Shown piece after piece: positions 16,089 to 24,100 of a DNA stretch of 53,812 bases. Where the stretch lies: positions 1-53,812 of the forward strand of contig NZ_QMFY01000025.1 of the NCBI RefSeq assembly GCF_003286915.1, in the 5' to 3' direction. The notes under the pieces were generated by a model. It was not told the DNA's origin. It saw only the letters and a list, made by a program, of their open reading frames with translations, and ran no database searches. The DNA comes from Pseudochryseolinea flava. Its GTDB lineage: Bacteria; Bacteroidota; Bacteroidia; Cytophagales; Cyclobacteriaceae. Each line of letters begins with the position of its first letter. Within the stretch, counting starts at the first letter, position 1. Position numbers and translations under genes: made by a program.

Positions 16089-16886
16089 ATGAGAAAAATT
16101 AAGATTGTCCTTTCGGTGCTCTGGGGATGCCTTGCAGTGTACTTGGGTGCCCGGATTTACAGAAGTTTGTTCGTTACAGATGACTTGCATGAATTACGAT
16201 CCGATCATTTCGTAGTCACCTATCACGGCATTTACACGAATGAAGCCAGTGAGTTGTTGAATCATCTTGAACACCACTATGACAGGATAAGGAAAAAATT
16301 GAATGACCCTGCACATGAAATCATCCATGTTTTTATTCATCCAACTCAATCAGATTTTTCCACAGCCACTGGTTTAAGACATTCGTCCGTGACGGGCACC
16401 AGCAGGGGGCCAAATGCGTTTCACGTCCTGTGGACAACCTGGTTTAATAGCGTTTTGCCAGATGACCCGCTGAAAACAGCGGTACATGAATTTACGCATT
16501 GTGTGCAGTTGAATATCCTTATTCAGCAGGAACAAAAGCAATCGACGTTGCAGGCACTGGCAGATTTTGATAAAGTATTCGAAGAAAAGTTCAGCAAAGA
16601 ATATCCGCAGTGGTTCTGGGAGTCGATATGTGACTACGAGGCAGGCATTGTAAATTGCATTAGTGTCAAATACGGAATGAGGGGCAACCCCACGTTAAAG
16701 TCTTTAAAAGACGGCAACCAAATTTATAACGTGGGCTATACGCTGATTGAGTATATCGTTGACCGATGGGGAGCGGATAAATTGCCGCTCATGATAACAT
16801 CATATGCAGACATCGAAAAAGTGTTACAGGTGAGCGAGTCCGAGTTTGAAAGCGGATGGATTGAATTTGTGAATGAGCGGTATTAG
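16089..16886 (+). CDS. Membrane-anchored HEXXH zinc peptidase-like protein
   Basis: 265 residues from ATG 16089 (MRKIKIVLSVLWGC); the frame is open to a TTG at 16065, but the ATG gives a clean start. One N-terminal membrane segment (residues 5-22) acts as anchor or uncleaved signal. The rest is soluble and periplasmic. AVHEFTHCVQ gives an HEXXH zinc motif (His133, Glu134, His137). Downstream WFWESICDYEAG supplies Glu residues (178, 184) that could be the third ligand, as in gluzincins of the peptidase MA type. The early DHFVVTYHG strand also fits MA-like proteins. Substrate and specificity are unknown. The gene stands alone and converges on the DtxR-type gene. Confidence 0.72.
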   Translation: MRKIKIVLSVLWGCLAVYLGARIYRSLFVTDDLHELRSDHFVVTYHGIYTNEASELLNHLEHHYDRIRKKLNDPAHEIIHVFIHPTQSDFSTATGLRHSSVTGTSRGPNAFHVLWTTWFNSVLPDDPLKTAVHEFTHCVQLNILIQQEQKQSTLQALADFDKVFEEKFSKEYPQWFWESICDYEAGIVNCISVKYGMRGNPTLKSLKDGNQIYNVGYTLIEYIVDRWGADKLPLMITSYADIEKVLQVSESEFESGWIEFVNERY

Positions 16887-16961
16887 CAACTCTCTAAAAA
16901 AGGTTGCGTGTTCGAACCGGACTTATGCGACGATGGGAGAGGAGTATTGAAGACAGCGGCA

Positions 16962-17633
16962 TCAGCTTTCCACCCAAATACGTTCCGCGACCTGGTGGGT
17001 AAGCATCGTTTCCTTTTTCGCTTTCGTGATAATAAGTACTGAGCCATCAAAGGATTCTCTTTTCTTTAGGGTGATGAGATCTCCAATTTGTATTCCCTTC
17101 GCGTTGAGATGGTCAAGGAAAGATTTTTCATCGTTGCTTACTGCGCTGATTTTTCCAGATGTCCCTTCTTTCATTTGACTAACGGCCAGACGATTCTTTG
17201 AATGTATTTTTCCATTGACATCTGGAATAGGTTCGCCGTGCGGATCTACTTTCGGTTTCCCCAACATTTCATCGATGCGGTTATAAAAACGTTCTGACTC
17301 AACGTGTTCAAGTTGTTCGGCGATGTCATGCACTTCTTCCCAGCCCAATCCCATTACCTTCACAAGGAATAGCTCTGCTAGCCTATGTTTCCGAATGATG
17401 GACAAAGCTTCCTTTTTTCCTTTCTCTGTCATCTTGATACCCTGGTAGGGCGCATAGCTGACCACCTTTTTTGCGGCCAATTTTTTGATCATACTGTTGA
17501 CTGTTGGAAGCTTGACATTAAGCTTTTTTGCCAACTCTGAAACAGTCACTTCACCGGCTTCAAGCGATAGACTATAAATGGATTTAATATAGTTTTCTTC
17601 CGTTAACGACCCCATCCCTTCAAAATTTGTCAA
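16962..17633 (-). CDS. DtxR/MntR-family metal-dependent repressor
   Basis: 223 residues; an alternative start at 17615 (MGSLTEENYIKSI) is closer to the usual family N-terminus. The winged helix (VTVSELAKKLNVKLPTVNSM, about 30-55) is followed by the dimerisation/metal domain with RKHRLAELFL, WEEVHDIAEQLEHVES and the invariant DPHGEPIP turn. A C-terminal FeoA/SH3-like domain occupies about residues 150-223. In this family Mn or Fe binding makes the protein bind palindromic operators and repress transport genes. The gene is divergent from the di-heme/Rieske/porin operon, and a perfect inverted repeat lies between. Mn versus Fe preference cannot be decided from sequence alone. Confidence 0.93.
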   Translation of the reverse strand: MTNFEGMGSLTEENYIKSIYSLSLEAGEVTVSELAKKLNVKLPTVNSMIKKLAAKKVVSYAPYQGIKMTEKGKKEALSIIRKHRLAELFLVKVMGLGWEEVHDIAEQLEHVESERFYNRIDEMLGKPKVDPHGEPIPDVNGKIHSKNRLAVSQMKEGTSGKISAVSNDEKSFLDHLNAKGIQIGDLITLKKRESFDGSVLIITKAKKETMLTHQVAERIWVES

Positions 17634-17670
17634 AATTTAGCTATTGGTATTAAAAAGTTCAAATTTTAAA

Positions 17671-17686
17671 GTTAGATGAGTCTAAC
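17671..17686. promoter_or_regulatory. DtxR/MntR-type operator candidate
   Basis: GTTAGA-TGAG-TCTAAC is a perfect inverted repeat in the 84-base divergent spacer, 38 bases from the regulator start and 32 bases before the di-heme gene. The half-sites resemble the TTAG/CTAA halves of DtxR-family operators. The position would let one dimer block both promoters. Confidence 0.65.
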
Positions 17687-17705
17687 ATTTAAATTATATT
17701 GATCG

Positions 17706-17713
17706 TATATTTG
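17706..17713 (+). promoter_or_regulatory. Bacteroidota-type -10 element (TATATTTG)
   Basis: Exact match to TAnnTTTG, ending four bases before ATG 17718. If used, transcription would start at or within a few bases of the ATG, so the message would be leaderless or nearly so. No good -33 TTTG is visible, so the call is tentative. Confidence 0.4.
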
Positions 17714-17717
17714 TGAC

Positions 17718-18914
17718 ATGAAACGACACGCCTTTTTATTTTCGTTTGGCATGGTGTTCATTGTATTCCAAGCATGTGAACACTTCGAGCCCGTAGCGCC
17801 AGCTGAAAACGCTTTGCTTGATGGCCCAGTTGAAGGGCTTTCTCCTGCAGAAAATATCCGATTTCTGAAAGGCGACGTTGCTTTTAATGACGACGTGTTC
17901 ACGGCATCCAATGGACTTGGTCCATTATTCGTAGCAACAACGTGTGGTACATGTCATCCAGGCGATGGCAAAGGACATCCATTTACGACCCTTACGAGAT
18001 TTGGTCAATATGATGGCACAGGCAATCAATATGCTCATTTGGGTGGTCCACAATTGCAACATCGTGCGTTGCCTGGATTTGCGCCGGAAGTGCTTCCCGA
18101 TAACGTAGGCTTTTCTAAACTAACACCACCTGCTAATACAGGATTAGGTTTTCTCGATGCCGTGCGTGATGCAGACATCATGGCATGGGCAGATCCGAAT
18201 GACAACGATGGTGATGGCATCAGTGGCGTTCCGAACTGGATTGTGATGAAAGAATACATTACAGCACGCGATGGAACTATTGAACACGAAGGGAAATATA
18301 TTGGTCGCTTCGGAAAGAAGGCTGCTGCATATGATCTTCATCAGCAAACCGCGCAAGCCTACAATGAAGATATCGGCATCACCTCTACATACGAGCCCAT
18401 GGACACACATTCCGGATTGTTGATCGATCCCGAGATTACAGATCAAACGATTCATGATGTGGTGTTTTATTTAAAGACATTGAAAGCGCCCATTCCGCGC
18501 GCAGCGCATCGTGACGAGATCATTTCTGGAAAGGCAGTATTTGAGCAAATCGGTTGCGCGAAGTGTCATCGTTCTGAAATGAAAACAGGCGATTCTCCCA
18601 TTGCAGCAATTGCAAACAAAACATTTCATCCTTATACCGATTTACTACTTCACGATATGGGAGCCGATCTTGACGATGGTTACACGGAAGGTTCGGCGAC
18701 AACATCAGAATGGCGCACACCTGCACTCTGGGGTTTGGGCTTGTCGAAGTTTTCACAAGGCGGCGATTATTTTCTCCTGCATGATGGCCGTGCAAAAAGT
18801 ATTGACGAGGCAATCTTATGGCATGGCGGAGAGGCTGCAAATGCACGCGCGCAGTACAAGTCGCTAACATCGACAGAGAAGAACAAACTCATTCAATTTC
18901 TTGAAAGCCTATGA
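17718..18914 (+). CDS. Di-heme c-type cytochrome lipoprotein (DUF1111/di-heme oxidoreductase family)
   Basis: 398 residues. A lipoprotein signal (MKRHAFLFSFGMVFIVFQAC, Cys20) predicts an envelope anchor. Two heme-c motifs are present: CGTCH (76-80) and CAKCH (280-284). Between them lie a Ca-site-like DPNDNDGDGISG stretch (159-170) and GRFGKKAA, the GRFG signature of the DUF1111 family, distantly related to MauG/cytochrome c peroxidases. Such proteins transfer electrons or reduce peroxides in the periplasm; their partner is generally unknown. The stop overlaps the start of the Rieske gene by four bases, so the two are translationally coupled. Likely controlled by the divergent DtxR-type repressor. 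Confidence 0.9.
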   Translation: MKRHAFLFSFGMVFIVFQACEHFEPVAPAENALLDGPVEGLSPAENIRFLKGDVAFNDDVFTASNGLGPLFVATTCGTCHPGDGKGHPFTTLTRFGQYDGTGNQYAHLGGPQLQHRALPGFAPEVLPDNVGFSKLTPPANTGLGFLDAVRDADIMAWADPNDNDGDGISGVPNWIVMKEYITARDGTIEHEGKYIGRFGKKAAAYDLHQQTAQAYNEDIGITSTYEPMDTHSGLLIDPEITDQTIHDVVFYLKTLKAPIPRAAHRDEIISGKAVFEQIGCAKCHRSEMKTGDSPIAAIANKTFHPYTDLLLHDMGADLDDGYTEGSATTSEWRTPALWGLGLSKFSQGGDYFLLHDGRAKSIDEAILWHGGEAANARAQYKSLTSTEKNKLIQFLESL

Positions 18915-19354
18915 ACCGCCGACAATTTACCAAAACATGTTTGTCATGTATTTCATGGGCAACATTGGCGCCACTTGCCGCGGGGTGCAGTGCAACGCAT
19001 TACACCTCTGGAACAATTGAGACGAATGGAATTTCAATCATGAAAACAGAATTTGATTACATGAATAATAATGATGAGGTTAAGACACGCTCTTACGTAC
19101 TTGTTCGCAATGAGGCTATTGAATTTCCGATCTACGTGTATCGGTTCTCCGATCAGGAATACAGCGCGGTATTGATGAAGTGTACACATCAAGGGAATGA
19201 ACTTTCCGCGGCCGGTGACCACCTTACGTGTTCTGCTCATGGGAGTGAATTTACCGCTAGGGGTACCGTGGCACAAGGACCCGCCGAGCGAAACTTGAGA
19301 TCTTTTAATGTGCACGTACTCGCGGACAAAATATTTATTGATTTAAGCGCATGA
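18911..19354 (+). CDS. Rieske [2Fe-2S] lipoprotein
   Basis: 147 residues. The N-terminus NRRQFTK is close to a twin-arginine signal, followed by a hydrophobic stretch and a lipobox ending at Cys26 (PLAAGC). A cofactor-loaded, lipid-anchored protein exported by Tat is therefore plausible. The Rieske ligands are CTH (Cys91, His93) and CSAH (Cys107, His110), in the order CTHQGNEL and CSAHGSEF. It is much smaller than the bc1 or b6f Rieske subunits and resembles ferredoxin-like Rieske domains. The neighbours imply a role as electron donor or acceptor for the di-heme lipoprotein. It overlaps both neighbours by ATGA, so the three genes form one coupled operon. Confidence 0.9.
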   Translation: MNRRQFTKTCLSCISWATLAPLAAGCSATHYTSGTIETNGISIMKTEFDYMNNNDEVKTRSYVLVRNEAIEFPIYVYRFSDQEYSAVLMKCTHQGNELSAAGDHLTCSAHGSEFTARGTVAQGPAERNLRSFNVHVLADKIFIDLSA

Positions 19355-20577
19355 AGAAAATGTACATGATATCGATCATGGTGCTACTATCGTTTACGAC
19401 GATAGCACAAATCGATGCAACGCTCTTGAAGCGGGTTACCCAAGATACGGTCGCCATGAAACTTAACATGGACGCAGTTTACAATCGTCCTTTTTTGACG
19501 ATGGCGAAGATACCTGTCGCATTGGGTGGATATGTAGAAGCGAATTGGCAACATCTTGGTACCGACGGAATATCGGAAGGCCATCAGTTTCAAATGCGTC
19601 GCCTTACCTTATTTGTGGCGTCCAGTATTTATAAGCGAATTAAATTCTTGTCGGAGATAGAATTTGAAGATGGCACAAAAGAGATTAACATCGAATTCGC
19701 CTCTGTCGACATTGAGTTCCATCCGTTGTTTAATCTGCGCGGTGGTATTGTGATGAATCCCATCGGTTCATTCAATCAAAATCATGATGGTCCGAAGTGG
19801 GAGTTTATCGATCGTCCTATTTCAGCAACGCAGATGCTACCGGCAACATGGAGTAATGTAGGCTTTGGTGTATTTGGAAAACTTTACCGAAAAGAGTGGG
19901 TATACGCTTACGAAATGTATTTGACCAATGGGTTCGACGATCAAATCGTTTCGAACGAAGAAAATAAAACGTTCCTCCCTGCATCGAAGAAAAATCCTGA
20001 TCGATTTGAAGAGAGTTTCAATGGCGTACCACTCGTTACTGCAAAAGTAGCGTTGGGTAAACGACAAGTTGGAGAAGTAGGCGTGTCGTATATGGGTGGC
20101 GTGTATAATAAATTTCAAGACGATGGACTCGTGATCGATAAGAAACGCCGCGTGCATGTGTTCGCATTAGATTTCAGTACAACATTGCCATTTCTTTCCA
20201 CGTGGTTGAACGCGGAAGCGGCGTGGGTTAAGGTTGATGTTCCGAATACTTACAGTCAGCATTATGGACGAAATCAAATGGGCGCATTTGTTGATCTTGT
20301 GCAACCTGTTTTTAAAGGTACTGTTTTTGGTTTTGAACGTTCTGTTCTAAATGTTGCATTGCGTACAGAATATGTCGATTGGAACAAGAGCAGGTTCGAA
20401 GAAACTGGTACACACATTCGGGAGGATGTGCTCGCCGTTGTTCCTGGGTTGAGTTGGAGGCCAACAGCGCAGACTGTAATTCGATTGAACTATCGATATC
20501 AATGGCAAACGGATCTGTTTGGCAATCCGGCATCGAAGACAGCTGGCTTTCAGATAGGCTTTTCGTCGTATTTTTAA
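19351..20577 (+). CDS. Outer-membrane porin, phosphate-selective porin O/P-like
   Basis: 408 residues with a signal peptide (MKKMYMISIMVLLSFTTIAQ). The mature part has the features of OprO/OprP-type sixteen-stranded porins of Bacteroidota: GYVEANWQHLG near the start, QFQMRRLTLFVAS, FLSEIEFEDG, LRGGIVMNPIGSFNQNHDGP, and a terminal aromatic strand ending GFQIGFSSYF. The terminal Phe is typical for BAM-dependent insertion. Its start overlaps the Rieske stop, tying a porin to the two redox lipoproteins. It might import the metal or ligand that this system handles, or simply be co-expressed. The substrate is unknown. Confidence 0.88.
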   Translation: MKKMYMISIMVLLSFTTIAQIDATLLKRVTQDTVAMKLNMDAVYNRPFLTMAKIPVALGGYVEANWQHLGTDGISEGHQFQMRRLTLFVASSIYKRIKFLSEIEFEDGTKEINIEFASVDIEFHPLFNLRGGIVMNPIGSFNQNHDGPKWEFIDRPISATQMLPATWSNVGFGVFGKLYRKEWVYAYEMYLTNGFDDQIVSNEENKTFLPASKKNPDRFEESFNGVPLVTAKVALGKRQVGEVGVSYMGGVYNKFQDDGLVIDKKRRVHVFALDFSTTLPFLSTWLNAEAAWVKVDVPNTYSQHYGRNQMGAFVDLVQPVFKGTVFGFERSVLNVALRTEYVDWNKSRFEETGTHIREDVLAVVPGLSWRPTAQTVIRLNYRYQWQTDLFGNPASKTAGFQIGFSSYF

Positions 20578-20631
20578 AGAAATATTTCTTTTGCAACGCT
20601 ATTGCACGGGTTTATCTCTTAATTTCAGGCT

Positions 20632-20955
20632 GTGAAAAGATTCGCAAGCATATTCTTTGCGCTTTACATTGCTTTCGCTGCATGCTTCCCATGCAGTGAT
20701 GGAGATGCGTGCGCGGATGACATGCGCGAAGATTCTTCGATCACAATTGTCTCCCCGCAAGAACACGCAGCTGAGGAAGTTGATCTCTGTTCTCCTTTTT
20801 GCATTTGCAGTTGCTGCAGCGCGAGCATTCAACAACCAAAATATTTTGTATTTGAATTTCATCGTTCAATCACAAGCGATCTATTTTTCTTTGTAAAGCC
20901 GCAGGCTACACAATCCGTGGCCTATTCCGTGTGGCAACCGCCCAAACTTTCTTAG
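20632..20955 (+). CDS. Small Cys-rich secreted protein (DUF6660-like)
   Basis: 107 residues starting at GTG 20632. A signal peptide (MKRFASIFFALYIAFAACFPC) precedes a short mature chain with clustered cysteines: CFPC, GDAC, then DLCSPFCICSCC. An aromatic, strand-like tail (YFVFEFH, YSVWQPPKLS) follows. Proteins with this layout are found directly upstream of czcA-type genes in many Bacteroidota and appear as DUF6660. The Cys and Asp content suggests binding of a soft metal in the periplasm; that role is inference. It is 153 bases upstream of the efflux pump and in the same direction. Confidence 0.78.
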   Translation: MKRFASIFFALYIAFAACFPCSDGDACADDMREDSSITIVSPQEHAAEEVDLCSPFCICSCCSASIQQPKYFVFEFHRSITSDLFFFVKPQATQSVAYSVWQPPKLS

Positions 20956-21108
20956 TTCATGATTTTGCTCCTCGCGACTAATATCGCCGGGACTTTTAAT
21001 TCTTAAAGAAGATCATCGTGTGTCGCGTTGTAGGCTTGATGTATTACGTCTAGTCTCGGATGTGATGTAGCGGATCTTCAAATCAATCTTAGCATTGTAT
21101 TCACGATT

Positions 21109-24100
21109 ATGTTAGACAAAGTCATTTACTTTTCAATAAAAAATAAACTTGCTATCGGCATCCTTACGCTGCTACTCGTGGTGTGGGGAAGTTATTCGCT
21201 GGTACAACTTCCGATCGATGCAGTACCTGACATCACCAACAATCAGGTTCAGATTATCACGTCGGCGCCATCACAATCGGCGTTAGATATTGAACGTCTT
21301 GTAACGTTCCCCATTGAGCAAACCATGGCAACGATTCCTGAGATCGAAGAGATGAGAAGTTTTTCGCGTTTCGGACTTTCCGTAGTAACGATTGTTTTTA
21401 AAGAGCACGTCGATGTGTATTGGGCACGCCAACAAGTTAACGAACGATTAGCCATCGCGTTGACACAAATTCCGAAGGGAATCGGAACACCGGAGATGGC
21501 GCCTGTTACAACCGGACTTGGCGAGATCTATCAATACATTGTTCGCCCTGAGAAAGGATTTGAGCAGAAGTACAACGCCATGCAACTGCGGTCTTTTCAA
21601 GATTGGATTGTTCGGCGACAATTGCTCGGCATACCAGGTGTGGCGGATGTTGCTAGTTTCGGTGGCTACTTGAAACAGTATGAGGTAGCGTTAAATCCTG
21701 ATCGGTTACGAAGCTACAACTTGTCGATTAAAGATGTGTTTACTGCCTTGGAGAAGAATAATCAAAATACTGGCGGAGCGTACATCGATAAAAAGCCAGC
21801 GGCGTGGTTTATACGTAGCGAAGGACTTATCAAATCTATTGATGACATCGCCAATATTGTAGTGACCAATACTACCGACGGTGTTCCGATCTTAATTCGA
21901 AATATCGGCGATGTAAAATTAGGAAGCGCTACACGTTACGGCGCGATGACCTATAACGCAGAAGGTGATGTTGTGGGCGCTGTAGTGATGATGTTGAAAG
22001 GAGAAAATTCCAACGCTGTGGTTATGCGCGTTAAAGAACGTGTCGAGCAAATCAAGAAGACGCTACCCGAAGGCGTAACGATCGATGCTTTTCTAGACAG
22101 GAGTGAACTTGTAGACCGTGCGATTGGTACGGTCGAAAAAAATCTCATTGAAGGCGCATTAATTGTTATCCTGGTATTGGTCTTGTTTCTCGGAAATCTT
22201 CGCGCAGGACTTATCGTTGCTTCCGTCATTCCTTTAGCCATGCTGTTTGCTGTTTCGATGATGCATCTCTTCGGTGTTTCAGGAAACCTGATGAGCCTTG
22301 GTGCCATTGACTTTGGTTTGATCGTCGATGGCGCAGTCATTATTGTAGAAGCAACGATGCACCACTTGGGATTAAGAACGATCACATCGCGCCTTAGACA
22401 AGATGAGATGGATCAAGAGGTGTACACATCTGCGTCGAAGATCAGAACATCTGCGGCATTTGGAGAGCTTATCATCTTAATCGTTTACTTGCCAATACTC
22501 GCCCTTGTAGGTGTTGAAGGGAAAATGTTTAAGCCCATGGCCCAAGCGGTTAGCTTTGCGATACTCGGTGCATTTATTCTATCACTGACCTATGTCCCCA
22601 TGATGTCGGCGCTCTTCTTAAGTAAGCAGACTGAGCGCAAACGAAATCTTTCTGATAAGATGATGGATTTTTTCAACAGACTGTATACACCGATGATAAA
22701 GCGCGCACTTCGCGCAAAGTTGTTGGTGATCATTTCTTCGATCTTACTTTTGATCGCGAGTTTGTTTGCATTTCTGCGCATGGGTGGTGAGTTCTTACCT
22801 ACACTGGAGGAAGGTGACTTCGCGGTTGAAACCCGAGTATTGACTGGAAGTAGTTTATCTTATACCGTTGAGGCATCGTCAAAAGCAGCAGCGGTGTTAC
22901 TACGTGAGTTTCCAGATGAAATTGAAGAAATTGTCGGTAAGATAGGCTCATCAGAAATTCCGACAGATCCCATGCCGATAGAAGCGTGTGATCTGATCAT
23001 TAACCTCACACCAAAAAATAAATGGACGAAAGCCCGGGATCGTGAGGCACTTGCTGAGAAAATGACAGAAGCGCTAGAAGTCATTCCAGGTGTGACGTTT
23101 GGGTTTCAACAGCCAATTCAAATGAGGTTTAATGAGCTGATGTCTGGTATTCGTCAAGATGTTGCCGTGAAGATTTTTGGTGAAGATCTTAATGTACTCA
23201 CCGATCTGTCGCAACGTGTTGCTAAGGTAGTGAGAAAGGTTTCAGGTACGCGCGACCTGTACGTAGAAGAAGTTACGGGACTCCCACAAATTGTTGTTGA
23301 TATCAATCGCGAAGAAGTTGCAAAGTACGGATTAAATATTGAAGATATTAATCAAGTGATCAACGCATCCTTCGCAGGGCAATCAGCGGGGTTGGTTTTT
23401 GAGAATGATCAACGCTATGATTTGGTGGTACGGCTTACCGATGAAAATCGAAAGTCAATCGATGATGTGCGTAACATTTTTGTAATGACGCCGAAAGGTG
23501 AACAAGTTCCGCTGAAGCAGCTTGCTGATATTGAGTTTAAAATTGGCCCGAATCAAATCCAGCGCGAAGATGCAAAACGCCGGATTATCGTTGGCTTTAA
23601 TGTTCGTGGGAGAGACGTAGCAAGCGTTGTGCGTGATATTGAAGAGATGATCGAGAAAGAAGTAGATTTTCCTCCTGGATATTATCCTGTGTTCGGTGGA
23701 CAGTTTGAAAACCTGGAGGCAGCACAAGCGAGATTATCGTTTGCTGTGCCGATGGCGTTGGCGCTCATTCTTGTGTTATTGTTTTTTACTTTTCAATCTA
23801 TGAAACAAGCATTGTTGATTTTTACAGCGATACCGATGGCTGCTATCGGCGGCGTTTTCGCATTGATCGTTCGCGGAATGCCATTTAGTATTTCTGCAGG
23901 CGTAGGGTTCGTAGCCTTATTTGGAGTTGCTGTGTTGAATGGCATCGTGTTGATCGCCCAATTTAATCGTCTTAAAGAAGAAGGAATTACAGATATGGAT
24001 GATATCATTTTGAAAGGAACACATGCGCGTTTGAGACCTGTGTTGATGACCGCCGCAGTGGCATCGTTAGGATTTTTGCCGATGGCCATTGCAACAAGTG

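Noticed and set aside
16890-16925. tRNA-like T-arm (GTGTTCGAACC) after the HEXXH gene
   Set aside because: No acceptor stem, D-arm or anticodon arm can be folded around it.
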